A stretch of 64,000 bases of DNA from Methanobrevibacter sp. (GCF_030539665.1 NZ_JAUNXR010000001.1:288767-352766), one strand, 5' to 3'. Shown: positions 9,662 to 19,413, numbered from the stretch's first letter. Numbers and translations: made by a program. The notes: generated by a model not told the origin, from the letters alone.

Positions 9662-10053
9662 GGTAATACTTTTTTAGTTATTTATTATTAACTTTCTCTT
9701 GTCAATGAACTTAGTTTTTTCAATGTCTATTCTTAAGGTTTAGACAATATTTTTTTTAAAAAAATAAGACGATTGATTTGTTATAATATAATTTATGTTT
9801 GTTTAGAATATATTTATCGGCAGTTCTTATTAAACTTATTTTTTTTAATTTTTTTGCTTGTTTTTAATTTATTTTTAAACAAAGATAAAATATATATAAT
9901 AATAATCAGTAATAATTAATTATTAGAACTTTAATGATGTTTTCTATAATTTTGGTTATTAACTAAAATAAGCTATAAATAGCAGTTATTTTATCATTTG
10001 TAGTAACATTGTTTGAGTATGAGATTATATATTAATATATTGTGAGTAGTTAA
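9662..10053. other. AT-rich intergenic region, no gene seen
   Basis: About 390 nt between divergent genes. It is very AT-rich with several T and A runs and no reading frame or RNA fold that I can support. A TATA-like ATTATATATTAAT at about 10023-10035 lies 20-30 nt before the ATG at 10054, and another, AAATATATATAAT, is near 9888-9900. It probably carries promoters for both directions. Confidence 0.5.
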
Positions 10054-10707
10054 ATGATAGAAGATAATATTCAGGCTCTTAGACGTCTTGCAAGAATTTC
10101 ATCTGGAGATGATGATTTAGATGACCACATGTGGTGTATTATTGCAGGAAATGTTGAGTTGGTTGATGAAATTGCATATAAGGCTATTGCATCAAATCGT
10201 ACTGTAAAAATATTATTTAGGGAGCATGTAATAATAAATGAAAATAAATTAAGCAAAAAATTTGATTTCATTATGTTATATGGAAAATCATTTAAAATTG
10301 ATGAATTTAAGAAGTTTTGTGATGAAAAAGGAGGGGCATTTATCAGAATCTCCCATTCTCATCTAAAACAGGAATCCAATTTAATGGCATTCATCGCTCC
10401 TGAAAATGTTATAAAGGACACTGTCGCTTACTTGGGAAAATCTAAAATCCCACTTGATATTTTATCCGAATCTCAAACAACCGCATTTATTGATGTTGAT
10501 GTAAGTGCTAATGTTAAGCTACCAAATTTCATTAAAAAGGCTTTAAAACCTATTTATAGTGCTGAAGATGTTGTATTGTCTACTGTTTTAGTATCTGCCA
10601 AAAATGATAGTGATGTTTTTAAAGTTCAGAGTGTAGCTACATCAAATAAAATTTTCGTTATAGATTTTAAAGATTTTAAAAATTTAAATATGGAGGCCAC
10701 CAAATGA
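10054..10707 (+). CDS. Conserved hypothetical protein coupled to mreB
   Basis: 217-residue soluble protein that I do not recognise. No TM segment or signal peptide is visible. It reads as mixed alpha/beta, starting MIEDNIQALRRLARISSG with an acidic patch, and contains SHSHLKQESNLMAFIAPENV. Its stop overlaps the mreB start by 4 nt (ATGA), so translation is coupled and a functional link to the MreB-like actin is likely. The start lacks a Shine-Dalgarno and lies about 25 nt from a TATA-like element, so the mRNA may be leaderless. Confidence 0.7.
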   Translation: MIEDNIQALRRLARISSGDDDLDDHMWCIIAGNVELVDEIAYKAIASNRTVKILFREHVIINENKLSKKFDFIMLYGKSFKIDEFKKFCDEKGGAFIRISHSHLKQESNLMAFIAPENVIKDTVAYLGKSKIPLDILSESQTTAFIDVDVSANVKLPNFIKKALKPIYSAEDVVLSTVLVSAKNDSDVFKVQSVATSNKIFVIDFKDFKNLNMEATK

Positions 10708-11783
10708 ATATTTTCGGACGCGAGGAAGAAACTGAATTAAATAATAATCCTGAAACAAGAATTATTAGAAATAGCTTAGGAATAGATTTAGGTACTTTAA
10801 ATACTGTTATTGCAAAACCAGCAGGAGACAAATTTGAATTGTATCAAATACCATCTGTTGTTGCAGTTAAAAAGGATGATCCATCAGAAGTCTTGGCTGT
10901 TGGTGAAGAAGCTAAAAAAATGCTTGGAAGAACTCCTGAAGACATTATTGCAGTTAGACCTTTGAAAAAAGGAGTAATTGAAAACGTAATGCAAGCACAA
11001 GCTTTACTTATTAAAGCAATGCAAATCGGAATTAATGAAGGAGAAACTGTGGGCAGGATTGTTATTGGTATTCCTGGAGATGCATCTGAGGTAGAAAAGA
11101 ATGCTGCTGAAGAAATTGGTAGAAAAGCAGGTGCCGAATATGTTCGTGTAATTAGTGAAGGATTGGCTGCAGCTATTGGTGGAGGATTGCCTATTGCAGA
11201 GGCTCATGGAACTATGGTTGTTGATATTGGTGCTGGTTCCACAGATATTGTAATTATTTCTCTTGGTGGTATTAACGATATTGAAACCGTCAGATGTGGT
11301 GGAGATGATGTGGATAATAGGATTGTTGAATTAGTTGCTGAGAAATACGATGTAGCTATTGGTATTCATGATGCGGAAGCGGCTAAAATGGAAGTTGGTA
11401 TGGTTCATTCCGGTGAACAATTCGAAAATTTAAGTTTTGAAGTCATCGGTAAGTCTCTTGAAACTAATAGGCCTAAAAAAGTAGTTATTGACTCAAATTT
11501 AGTGGCTGATGCTGCTGAACCTTATATTGAGCAAATAATTGATGGTTTAAATATTATCCTTGAAAGATTATCTCCTGAATTAATGGCTGGTGTTTACCAC
11601 AATGCTATTGCTGTTGGAGGAAGTTCAGGTTTCCGTGGATTGAAAGAAAGAATTTATGAAGAAATTGGAATTCCTATTGAAATTTCCGATGATCCTATGA
11701 CTGTTGTTGCAAAAGGAACAGCTATTGTTGCTGCTGAACCTTTAGCATTAGAACCTGACGTACGTATAAGAGCAATGAAATAA
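10704..11783 (+). CDS. mreB: MreB-like actin homologue
   Basis: Actin-fold ATPase expected to form filaments under the membrane and guide wall (pseudomurein) growth in rod-shaped Methanobacteriales. SLGIDLGTLNTVIAKP is the phosphate-1 motif, VVDIGAGSTDIVIISLGG phosphate-2 and IAVGGSSGFRGLKE the adenosine-binding motif. 359 residues, slightly longer than bacterial MreB (about 340) because of a polar N-terminal extension. It could also be read as a DnaK-like actin-superfamily member, but the size excludes Hsp70. Overlaps the upstream unknown gene by ATGA; ends in a stop-codon hairpin. Confidence 0.85.
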   Translation: MNIFGREEETELNNNPETRIIRNSLGIDLGTLNTVIAKPAGDKFELYQIPSVVAVKKDDPSEVLAVGEEAKKMLGRTPEDIIAVRPLKKGVIENVMQAQALLIKAMQIGINEGETVGRIVIGIPGDASEVEKNAAEEIGRKAGAEYVRVISEGLAAAIGGGLPIAEAHGTMVVDIGAGSTDIVIISLGGINDIETVRCGGDDVDNRIVELVAEKYDVAIGIHDAEAAKMEVGMVHSGEQFENLSFEVIGKSLETNRPKKVVIDSNLVADAAEPYIEQIIDGLNIILERLSPELMAGVYHNAIAVGGSSGFRGLKERIYEEIGIPIEISDDPMTVVAKGTAIVAAEPLALEPDVRIRAMK

Positions 11784-11811
11784 TTATTATTTCATTTTTT
11801 ACTTTTTTTTT
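11774..11811 (+). terminator. Stop-codon hairpin and T tract after mreB
   Basis: AATGAAATAA (11774-11783) pairs perfectly with TTATTTCATT (11787-11796) across a 3-nt loop. The TAA stop is the end of the 5' arm. A long T tract follows and ends just before rnhB. Confidence 0.65.
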
Positions 11812-11818
11812 GATATTT

Positions 11819-12433
11819 ATGGAAATTCTTGGTGTAGATGAGGCAGGCAGGGGTTCTGTTCTCGGCCCGTTAGTTGTCGCAGGAGTAGTGGTTCCGGATA
11901 ACATGTTAACCGTTCTTGAAAGAATGGGTGTTAAAGATTCTAAAAGGTTAACTCCCAATAGGAGATATGTTTTAGCTCGCAAACTTAAAAAAATGTTTCC
12001 ATATGAGATAGTTGTTTTATCAGCTCGTGATATTGACAATTTAAGGGCAGAAGGCGTTAATCTTAATGAAATAGAAAAAAATGCGATGGCCGAGATTGTT
12101 TCAAGAATCAAACCTGAAAAGGCTATTGTTGATGCGGTGGATGTTAAGCCTGAACGTTTTCAAAACTTTTTGTGTGAGATGACTGGATGTGATGTTTTGG
12201 CAGAGCATAAGGCTGATGACAATTACATTCAGGTTAGTGCAGCATCTATCATTGCAAAGCAAACCCGTGATGAATACATTCAGGAAATCAATAAGGATTA
12301 TAGGAAACTTGGGGGAATCGGTTCAGGATATCCTAGTGACCCAACAACCAAGAAGTTTTTAACCAATTTTACTTATGATGAAATGCCGGATTTTGTTAGA
12401 AGGTCATGGGCAACTGTTAAAAAAATGAAATAA
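11819..12433 (+). CDS. rnhB: Ribonuclease HII
   Basis: Cleaves the RNA strand of RNA-DNA hybrids, removing misincorporated ribonucleotides and primer remnants. The N-terminal MEILGVDEAGRGSVLGPLV carries the catalytic Asp7-Glu8, and VDAVDVKPERF and DDNYIQVSAASIIAK supply the remaining acidic and fold residues. The ATG at 11819 gives 204 residues, typical for archaeal RNase HII; a TTG nine bases upstream is in frame but unnecessary. No Shine-Dalgarno is visible. Confidence 0.93.
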   Translation: MEILGVDEAGRGSVLGPLVVAGVVVPDNMLTVLERMGVKDSKRLTPNRRYVLARKLKKMFPYEIVVLSARDIDNLRAEGVNLNEIEKNAMAEIVSRIKPEKAIVDAVDVKPERFQNFLCEMTGCDVLAEHKADDNYIQVSAASIIAKQTRDEYIQEINKDYRKLGGIGSGYPSDPTTKKFLTNFTYDEMPDFVRRSWATVKKMK

Positions 12434-12530
12434 AATCGATTTTTTCTCTTTTTTTTATAAATATTTAAGTATTTGAATTAATAAAATATTTTTATAGAGT
12501 TTTTTTAATTTATTAATTTTGAGGTTAATA

Positions 12531-13370
12531 ATGATATTTGAATATTTTGCTCAATTTTTCGAAATGTTAATGGAAATATTCAGTCAGGGTGGTATAATTA
12601 CCTATGTCATATTGTTTATAGGTATTTATGGTATTATCATTGCGGCTAGAAAAATCCATTATCTTAAAAAAATTAGTAAAGTTGATGCAACAGAGATTTT
12701 TGGTGTTGTAACTGCTTCTATGGAAAGAGGCGGAGCTGTTGAAGCGTTAAAACAATTAAATACTTATAAAAATCCAATTTCAAGAATTATATCTGAGACA
12801 TTAAAAATTGGTTATAAAAATAAGATTGAAGTTGAAGAAAGTATTGAACAGATTTTTATTGTTGAAGTCAGTAAAATGACAAAAAATATCAATACTCTTA
12901 AAACCATTATTGAATTAGCTCCATTTTTAGGTCTTATCGGTACAGTTATTGGAATTTGGATGACTTTTAAAACATTGGGAGTAGGTGCGGATGCAACTGC
13001 AATGGCACAAGGTATTTATGTTGCTCTTATTACCACAATTATGGGATTGACCGTAGCTATTATTTTATTGCCAATTTTCACTTATATTCAAGGTTTAATT
13101 GACAATGAAATGGATAAAATTGAACTTGCTACAAAAATGACCAATTGGGGTTATGGAATTGCTAAGGTAAGAGTAGATGCAAATGTAGAATGTGCATTGG
13201 AAGCTTTGCAAAGAGCTGAAGGTGTTGTAAATACTAGAGCTATTTCAGATCCTTATGCTAACATTAAAGTTTCATTCAAACCAAGTATGTTGGATAAGAG
13301 TATTTCCAATGTTATTCTAGAGAAATGTAATGTTAATTCTGAAATAATTGAGAGTAAATTGAAACAGTAG
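12531..13370 (+). CDS. exbB: MotA/TolQ/ExbB-family proton channel protein
   Basis: 279-residue membrane protein with three TM segments (about 17-40, 131-152 and 160-190). The LAPFLGLIGTVIGIWMTFKTLG and GIYVALITTIMGLTVAII blocks are the ExbB/TolQ hallmark. With ExbD it should form a proton-motive-force-driven complex. The ATG at 12531 follows GAGGT (12521-12525); an in-frame TTG at 12519 overlaps that site and is rejected. exbD follows after 8 nt. Archaea lack the TonB-dependent outer membrane these proteins normally serve, so the driven partner is unknown. Confidence 0.87.
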   Translation: MIFEYFAQFFEMLMEIFSQGGIITYVILFIGIYGIIIAARKIHYLKKISKVDATEIFGVVTASMERGGAVEALKQLNTYKNPISRIISETLKIGYKNKIEVEESIEQIFIVEVSKMTKNINTLKTIIELAPFLGLIGTVIGIWMTFKTLGVGADATAMAQGIYVALITTIMGLTVAIILLPIFTYIQGLIDNEMDKIELATKMTNWGYGIAKVRVDANVECALEALQRAEGVVNTRAISDPYANIKVSFKPSMLDKSISNVILEKCNVNSEIIESKLKQ

Positions 13371-13378
13371 GGGTTTTT

Positions 13379-13783
13379 ATGGCAATTGATGTTAAATCAT
13401 ACAAAAAGAGAGTTTCAAGTCAAAAGCCAAACTTCAATTTGGTTCCATTTATCGATATTTTATTTACTCTTATGATTTTTTTAGTTGTTACAAGCAGTTT
13501 TGCACCTGCTAGCGATGTGGCAGCAACAGATCAGGATGGAGGCACTGGAAAACCAAACATGACTGACAGTAGTGGTGTAAAAGAGTATTATGTAGTTCCT
13601 GTAGCTAATTTGCATAAGGTTACAGTAAACGGTGAAGATATGTCTAGCATGATTAAGAATAATGCTATTGGTGTGCTGGCATCGGTCATGGATAAGGGTG
13701 AAGTTAATATTAAGCCTGGAGAAATCATTATCACAACTCCTGATGGTATCTCACCTCAGGAAGCTGTTCATGTTCCTAATTAA
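13379..13783 (+). CDS. exbD: ExbD/TolR-family protein
   Basis: 134-residue single-pass protein. A short basic cytoplasmic tail precedes VPFIDILFTLMIFLVVTSSF, which includes Asp26, the position of the proton-carrying aspartate of ExbD/TolR. The extracytoplasmic domain (about 45-134) is small. AGGGGT upstream supports the ATG. Forms a pair with the ExbB-like protein; purO follows after 22 nt and is metabolically unrelated. Confidence 0.85.
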   Translation: MAIDVKSYKKRVSSQKPNFNLVPFIDILFTLMIFLVVTSSFAPASDVAATDQDGGTGKPNMTDSSGVKEYYVVPVANLHKVTVNGEDMSSMIKNNAIGVLASVMDKGEVNIKPGEIIITTPDGISPQEAVHVPN

Positions 13784-13805
13784 TTAATGATGGGGATTTT
13801 ATAAA

Positions 13806-14435
13806 ATGAAATATACTGGGAGAATTTTATCAATTGGGATGAATGTTGATGGTAAACCTTTTGTAGCCTACAGGGTTTCAAGTAGGTCATTTCCAAATAG
13901 ACAATGCCTTACTTTTGAAAATAGGGCAGCAATCGTTCCTAAAGAAGGTTTTGAAAAAGATATTTTTGAAAATACTTATATCACTTACAACTGTATTAGG
14001 ATTGTAAATGGTGTAGCTATTGTATCTAATGGTTCACATACAGATGTGATTGCGGATAAGATACATGTTGGAATGAATATTAAAGATGCTATTGCATATT
14101 CTTTATTGACTATGGATTATGAGAAAGACGATTATCATACTCCAAGAATTGCAGGTGCTGTAACTTCCACCAATAATAAAGAGGAATATCAATGTTATAT
14201 TGGAATTGCTAATGATGAAAAGTTATTGGTTGACAGGGTTCCGTATGGTGAGGCTGCTTTTATTTCAACTTATGGTTCACAGGATTATGATCATGTTGAT
14301 TTTGAAGCTAAGGATTCCAAAGAAGCGGCTCAATACATATTCGATCAAGGTATCTTTGCAAATTATAAGAAACCAGTTACATCTGGTGCAGCTATTTTTG
14401 ATGGAGAATGGACTATCGAGTCCCTTAATCCATAA
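13806..14435 (+). CDS. purO: IMP cyclohydrolase PurO (archaeal)
   Basis: Catalyses the last step of purine synthesis, closing FAICAR to IMP. PurO is the archaeal replacement for the PurH cyclohydrolase domain and was characterised in Methanothermobacter. The 209 residues match in length and contain the typical N-terminus [27 protein letters not shown] and the central [18 protein letters not shown] at 13792-13796 precedes the ATG. A T tract follows without a clear hairpin. Confidence 0.93.
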   Translation: MKYTGRILSIGMNVDGKPFVAYRVSSRSFPNRQCLTFENRAAIVPKEGFEKDIFENTYITYNCIRIVNGVAIVSNGSHTDVIADKIHVGMNIKDAIAYSLLTMDYEKDDYHTPRIAGAVTSTNNKEEYQCYIGIANDEKLLVDRVPYGEAAFISTYGSQDYDHVDFEAKDSKEAAQYIFDQGIFANYKKPVTSGAAIFDGEWTIESLNP

Positions 14436-14471
14436 TTTTTTTTATTTTTTTTATTTTTAGTGTTGATTTTT

Positions 14472-15236
14472 ATGACTATTGAATTAATTGGTCTTACTGA
14501 AATTCCTTTAGTTAAAAAGGATGATAATATTTCTGATTTAATTGAAGATTCTTTAAATAAACAGGATATTGATTTGGTGCATGGAGATATTCTATTAATA
14601 GCTGAAACTTTAATTTCTAAAGCTGAAGGTAATTTTATAGATTTGAATGAATTGGTTCCTTCAGATGAAGCGATTGAACTTGCTAAAAAATGTGGTAAGG
14701 ATGTTCAACTTGTTGAAAGCATTCTTCAGGCTTCCAATGAGGTTGTCAAGGTCGGTCCTGATTTTATAATCACTGAAACAAAACATGGTTTTGTCTGTGC
14801 TAATGCAGGAATTGACGAGTCCAATGTTGATGATGATTTGGCTACTCCTATGCCGGACGATCCTGACAAATCAGCTCGTGAAATTAGAGAATCTCTGGAA
14901 GAAAAATATTCTACCGAAATTGCAGTTATCGTTACAGATACTCAGGGCAGGGCATTTAGGGTAGGTGCAATAGGCACTGCAATCGGTTGTAGTGGAATTT
15001 CTCCATTGTGGCGTAGAGTTGGAGATACTGATCTTTATGGTCGTGAACTTGAAACTACTGAAATAGCTACTGCCGATGAACTTGCGGCGGCTGCTTCTTT
15101 GATTATGGGTCAGGCTAATGAGGGTATTCCTGTTGTATTGTTGAGAGGTTTTGATAGTTTTGATTTACTTCGGGATGTTGATTCTGACATTTCCAAGCTA
15201 TTGAGACCAAAGAAATTTGATGCATTTAGAAATTAG
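14472..15236 (+). CDS. cofE: Coenzyme F420-0:L-glutamate ligase CofE
   Basis: GTP-dependent ligase that adds gamma-linked glutamates to F420-0 to give F420-2, the hydride carrier of methanogenesis. The 254 residues start [14 protein letters not shown], like characterised CofE, and include [17 protein letters not shown] and [21 protein letters not shown]. In-frame GTG and TTG codons at 14460 and 14463 are rejected because homologues start at this ATG. cofD follows after 9 nt, so the last two F420 steps are one unit. Confidence 0.94.
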   Translation: MTIELIGLTEIPLVKKDDNISDLIEDSLNKQDIDLVHGDILLIAETLISKAEGNFIDLNELVPSDEAIELAKKCGKDVQLVESILQASNEVVKVGPDFIITETKHGFVCANAGIDESNVDDDLATPMPDDPDKSAREIRESLEEKYSTEIAVIVTDTQGRAFRVGAIGTAIGCSGISPLWRRVGDTDLYGRELETTEIATADELAAAASLIMGQANEGIPVVLLRGFDSFDLLRDVDSDISKLLRPKKFDAFRN

Positions 15237-15245
15237 GTTGTTATT

Positions 15246-16148
15246 ATGATTACTGTTTTATCTGGAGGTACTGGAACTCCTAAACTATTGCAAGGTATTA
15301 AAGAACTCGTTGATAATGATGAATTGAATATTATTGTTAATACATTGGAAAACGAGTATTTTTCTGGCGTTTATGTTTCTGCCGATATTGATACTGTACT
15401 GTATACTATGGCCGATATGATTAATGAGGAATTTTGGTATGGTGTTAGGGATGACACTTTCATAACTCATGAACGACTTAATGAAATTGGCACTCCAGAG
15501 TTGCTTAGAATAGGGGATATTGATAGAGCCACTAAAATACAGAAGACTCTATTGTTGGAAAACCATCCTTTGGATGAAGTTGTTAAAATCCAAGCAAGGA
15601 ATATGGGTATTAAAGCTAATATTATGCCAATGAGTAATGAAAATTCTGATATTAAGATAGTAACCGATATCGGCGAATTGGAATTTCATGATTTTTTAAT
15701 CAAGCATCAAAGCGAACCTGAAGTTTTAGATGTGGTTTTCAGTGAAGTTGCACCTGCTCCTGGAATTATTGAAGTAATCAAGAATTCCAAGGCGGTTATT
15801 ATAGGTCCTTCAAATCCTATAACCTCAATTTTGCCAATTTTATCTTTGGATGGTGTTAGGGAAGCTCTTAAAGAAACGCATGTTGTTGCAGTTTCTCCTA
15901 TAATCGGCAACGATTCTGTTTCAGGACCTGCAAGTAAGTTTATGAAAGCTTTGGGCATTCCAGTATCATCTGTTGGTGTTGCGTCACTATATAAGGATTT
16001 TTTAAATAATTTTGTAATTGATGATAAGGACAGCGATTTAAAAGAAGAAATAGAAAATTTCATTGATGAAGTTACTGTTACAAATACAATAATGAAAAAT
16101 TTAGATGATAAGAAAAAGCTTTCTGAATTAATTTTAAATAATATATAA
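15246..16148 (+). CDS. cofD: 2-phospho-L-lactate transferase CofD
   Basis: Transfers the phospholactyl group from lactyl-diphospho-guanosine to FO, forming F420-0. The 300 residues begin with the family motif MITVLSGGTGTPKLLQGI, continue with NTLENEYFSGVYVSADIDTV and end with GPSNPITSILPIL and SPIIGNDSVSGPA, all diagnostic. Directly downstream of cofE. Confidence 0.95.
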   Translation: MITVLSGGTGTPKLLQGIKELVDNDELNIIVNTLENEYFSGVYVSADIDTVLYTMADMINEEFWYGVRDDTFITHERLNEIGTPELLRIGDIDRATKIQKTLLLENHPLDEVVKIQARNMGIKANIMPMSNENSDIKIVTDIGELEFHDFLIKHQSEPEVLDVVFSEVAPAPGIIEVIKNSKAVIIGPSNPITSILPILSLDGVREALKETHVVAVSPIIGNDSVSGPASKFMKALGIPVSSVGVASLYKDFLNNFVIDDKDSDLKEEIENFIDEVTVTNTIMKNLDDKKKLSELILNNI

Positions 16149-16188
16149 ACTATATTTTTATATGTGTATTTTAATTTGGTGACATAAT

Positions 16189-16950
16189 ATGATACAAATG
16201 ACTTTAATTCAAATTGATAACTATGGTCCATGGACTGTTACTCCAAGACCAAGAACTGAATCTGATCTTCAGATTTTACAAGCAGAACTTTATGCAGACA
16301 TTCAAAGACAGGTTGCTGCTAGAAAAGGATTAGTATTTTATACAAGATTTGATAATTTACTTGCAATTACCAATGGTCTTAGCGTAGAGGATCATTTGAG
16401 AATACAAAGGTCCATTAGGAATAGATATCCAATTACTATTAGTATGGGAATTGGAGCTGCAGAAACTCCTCATGAAGCTCAAAAATTGGCTACTATTGCA
16501 CTTCAGGAAAAAGGAGGAGCTCAATCCAGTGATAGGAAAGAAATCTTGGCAGTGGACAGCATTATTGAAGATCCTGAAGATTCATTTGTTCAAGTAGCTC
16601 ATATTGATATTAACAGTGTTACAGAAACATTGACAGATATTGAATCTGCATTTGACACTAGTTTCATGGTTAATAAAACACAACATTACTTAATGACCAA
16701 ATTAGTTAAAAAAGGCGCTTTATTATTCTTCATTGGTGGAGATAATTTTATGTCACCATGTAATGGATTATCAGAACAAGATATTGAAGATATCTTGGTT
16801 GAAATCGATGAGGAAATTGGAATCGGCCTTAAAGCAGGTATTGGAAGATCCGACAATGCCGAAGATTCTGCTTATATGGCTGATATTGGTCTTGAAGAAA
16901 TCCGTGACAAAAACAATGAAATGTGGACTTGTGTTATCGATAAATTATAG
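16189..16950 (+). CDS. gch3: GTP cyclohydrolase III
   Basis: Hydrolyses GTP to a formamidopyrimidine (FAPy) nucleotide, the archaeal first step towards riboflavin and the deazaflavin of F420. The start [22 protein letters not shown] is typical and the 253 residues comprise two GGDEF-like halves: [14 protein letters not shown] (first) and [11 protein letters not shown] (second). Position after cofE-cofD fits a supply role for F420. Start at 16189 is kept because homologues begin with the same residues. Confidence 0.94.
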   Translation: MIQMTLIQIDNYGPWTVTPRPRTESDLQILQAELYADIQRQVAARKGLVFYTRFDNLLAITNGLSVEDHLRIQRSIRNRYPITISMGIGAAETPHEAQKLATIALQEKGGAQSSDRKEILAVDSIIEDPEDSFVQVAHIDINSVTETLTDIESAFDTSFMVNKTQHYLMTKLVKKGALLFFIGGDNFMSPCNGLSEQDIEDILVEIDEEIGIGLKAGIGRSDNAEDSAYMADIGLEEIRDKNNEMWTCVIDKL

Positions 16951-16961
16951 GGGGAATTCTT

Positions 16962-17684
16962 ATTAAAGTAGTTGCTCCAATGGCAGGGATTACTGATGCT
17001 GCTTTTCTAAATAAGGTAATTCCTTTTGGTTTTGATGTAGCTACTTTAGGAGGTTTCAATTTGGATGAGCCTACAATTGAAGCTTCTGGAAAAATCCTTG
17101 AAAGGGGAAGAAAGGAATTTCATTTCCCTAAAAATCTAATTTTTACTCATATTGCTAATGAGGCATCATCGATTAAGGATAAGAATGATGATGTTAAGGT
17201 TTCAGTTAATGTGCGTTCTACAACTCCCAATCCCATTATCAGATTAGATGAAATTGAAGATCTTGATATTATTGAGATAAATTGCCATTGCAGGCAACCT
17301 GAATTTCTGGAAATTGGCTGTGGTCAGAACATGCTTCAAAGAAATGATTTGGGGGAATTCATTTCAGAAGTTGTTGACAATGTTTCTAAGGAGGTTTCTG
17401 TTAAGATTCGGGCCAATGTTGTTGATGATTTGGCTGTCTGCAGAATTATCCAGGATTCCGGGGCGGATTATTTGCATGTGGATGCTATGAAGCCAGGTGT
17501 TTTTGATGCTGATTATGAACTTTTAACAAGATTATGTTCCAATTTGGATATTCCGGTCATTGGCAATAATTCAATTGATAGTGAAGAAAAAATAATTAAA
17601 ATGTTAAATACAGGTATTTCTGGTTTTTCTATTGCAAGAGCGGTTATTTCAGGTAAACTGGACTTTAACATATCTGATTTTTAA
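16962..17684 (+). CDS. Dus-like TIM-barrel protein with probable ATT start
   Basis: Archaeal TIM-barrel protein related to the NifR3/tRNA-dihydrouridine synthase family, about 240 residues. APMAGITDAAF at the N-terminus, CHCRQPE in the middle and IPVIGNNSIDSEEKI near the end follow the Dus flavoprotein pattern; an RNA-modifying or FMN-binding role is inferred. The first ATG (16980) would cut the first beta strand (KVVAPMAG). GGGGGA at 16950-16955 is placed correctly for the ATT at 16962, giving IKVVAPMAG, so a rare ATT start is likely. If not, the coding region begins at 16980. Confidence 0.8.
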   Translation: MKVVAPMAGITDAAFLNKVIPFGFDVATLGGFNLDEPTIEASGKILERGRKEFHFPKNLIFTHIANEASSIKDKNDDVKVSVNVRSTTPNPIIRLDEIEDLDIIEINCHCRQPEFLEIGCGQNMLQRNDLGEFISEVVDNVSKEVSVKIRANVVDDLAVCRIIQDSGADYLHVDAMKPGVFDADYELLTRLCSNLDIPVIGNNSIDSEEKIIKMLNTGISGFSIARAVISGKLDFNISDF

Positions 17685-17721
17685 TTTGACTTATGATTAG
17701 CTTGATTTAGTTTATAAAAAG

Positions 17722-17756
17722 TCTAATAACAATGTTATATAATCTTCATTATTAGA
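17722..17756 (+). promoter_or_regulatory. Inverted repeat around a TATA box upstream of atwA
   Basis: TCTAATAA (17722-17729) and TTATTAGA (17749-17756) are perfect 8-bp arms that flank a TATA-like GTTATATAAT (17734-17743). This is the layout of an archaeal operator; the regulator is unknown. Confidence 0.4.
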
Positions 17757-17814
17757 AAGTATTATTAATGGATGTTTCTATAAATATATAGTAATTTATA
17801 ATAAAGGTGATTTA

Positions 17815-19413
17815 ATGGAATTCATAACTCTTAAAAATATTACAAAGAATTTTGGTGGAGTTGATGTTCTTAAAAATATTAATCTAGAAATCGAGGAAGG
17901 CCAAACATTAGGTATTTTGGGCCGTAGTGGTAGTGGAAAATCAGTTTTAATTAACATGCTTAGAGGTACATTGGACTATAAGCCTGATGAAGGTCAAGTA
18001 ATTCTCAATCTTGCAGTATGTCCAGAATGTTTAGCAGTAGAATCCCCATCTCATGTTGGTGAAAAATGTGCTTGTGGCGGAACTTATGAGTCTCAAGTAG
18101 TGGACTTCTACAATTGTGATAGAAAACTATTCGCAAGCATAAAAAGAAGAATAGCTATCATGTTACAACGTAACTTTGCATTGTACGATGAGGAAACCGT
18201 AATCGAAAATGTAATGAGGGCTATGGGTGACGAAGGGGAATATGAAGAGAAACTCTACAGGGCTTTAGAACTTTTAGAAATGGTTCAAATGAATCATAGG
18301 ATTACCCACATTGCTCGTGATTTAAGTGGAGGAGAAAAACAAAGGGTAGTTCTTGCAAGGCAATTGGCAAAAGCACCAATGTTGTTCCTAGCAGACGAAC
18401 CTACAGGAACTTTGGATCCTCAAACTGCAAAAAAATTACACAATACATTAATCGAAGGGGTTAAAGATGAAGGAATTACAATGTTAATCACTTCTCATTG
18501 GCCTGAAGTTATGGTGGAGCTTGCAGATAAGGTAATTTGGTTAGATGAAGGTAAAATGATAGAGGAAGGTCCTGCTGATGAGGTAGTGGAAAACTTCATG
18601 AAAACAGTGCCTGTAACCGAAAAGGCTGAAAACCCTGAAATTGGTGAAGTTGAAATCAAAATCGATGACGTTAAAAAACATTACTTCTCAATTGAAAGAG
18701 GGGTTGTAAAAGCAGTAGATGGAATCGATTTGGAAATCCACAAGGGCGAAATCTTCGGTATAGTAGGTTTAAGTGGTGCTGGTAAAACCACTTTAAGTAG
18801 GATGCTTATAGGCCTTACAGAACCAAGTAGCGGCGAAATCGTAATTAAACTTGGTGACGAATGGATTGACATGACAAAAGTAGGTCCACTTAACAGAGGC
18901 CGTATCATGCCTTATTTAGGTTTATTACATCAAGAATATTCTTTATATCCTCACAGAACAATCATTGGAAATTTAACTGATGCTATTAGTCTTGATTTGC
19001 CTGCAGAATTTGCAAAGATTAAAGCTATTCATGTATTGACTGCTGTTGGATTTACTAATGATGCAGCTGCAGCATTGCTTGACAAATATCCTGACGAATT
19101 AAGTGTAGGGGAAAAACACAGGGTTGCTTTAGCACAAGTATTAATTAAAGAACCTAAAATCATTATTTTAGATGAACCGACAGGTACTATGGATCCAGTT
19201 ACCAGAGTTATAGTATCAGATTCTATTTTAAGAGCACGTGAAGAATTAGATCAAACCTTTATTATTATTTCTCACGATATGGAATTCGTTCTTGATGTTT
19301 GTGATAGGGCAGCTATTATGAGAGGCGGAAAAGTATTGAACATTAGCAGTCCTGAAGAAATCGTTGAAATTTTAACTGCTGATGAAAAAGAAGGAATGTT
19401 CGGAAACAATTAA
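17815..19413 (+). CDS. atwA: Methyl-coenzyme M reductase activation protein AtwA (component A2)
   Basis: ATP-binding protein needed for reductive activation of methyl-coenzyme M reductase. 532 residues with two ABC ATPase domains: Walker A GRSGSGKS and signature LSGGEKQR in the first, GLSGAGKT and LSVGEKHR in the second. A cysteine-rich insertion in the first domain (Cys69, Cys72, Cys85, Cys87, Cys101; CPEC and CACGG) may bind zinc or an Fe-S cluster. AAAGGTGA precedes the ATG. An inverted repeat surrounding a TATA box lies upstream, and the gene ends in a stop-codon hairpin. Confidence 0.92.
   Translation: MEFITLKNITKNFGGVDVLKNINLEIEEGQTLGILGRSGSGKSVLINMLRGTLDYKPDEGQVILNLAVCPECLAVESPSHVGEKCACGGTYESQVVDFYNCDRKLFASIKRRIAIMLQRNFALYDEETVIENVMRAMGDEGEYEEKLYRALELLEMVQMNHRITHIARDLSGGEKQRVVLARQLAKAPMLFLADEPTGTLDPQTAKKLHNTLIEGVKDEGITMLITSHWPEVMVELADKVIWLDEGKMIEEGPADEVVENFMKTVPVTEKAENPEIGEVEIKIDDVKKHYFSIERGVVKAVDGIDLEIHKGEIFGIVGLSGAGKTTLSRMLIGLTEPSSGEIVIKLGDEWIDMTKVGPLNRGRIMPYLGLLHQEYSLYPHRTIIGNLTDAISLDLPAEFAKIKAIHVLTAVGFTNDAAAALLDKYPDELSVGEKHRVALAQVLIKEPKIIILDEPTGTMDPVTRVIVSDSILRAREELDQTFIIISHDMEFVLDVCDRAAIMRGGKVLNISSPEEIVEILTADEKEGMFGNN

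Noticed and set aside
12531-13783. Flagellar motor MotA-MotB
   Set aside because: The second protein is too short and has no OmpA-like domain; ExbD/TolR fits better and no motility genes are nearby.
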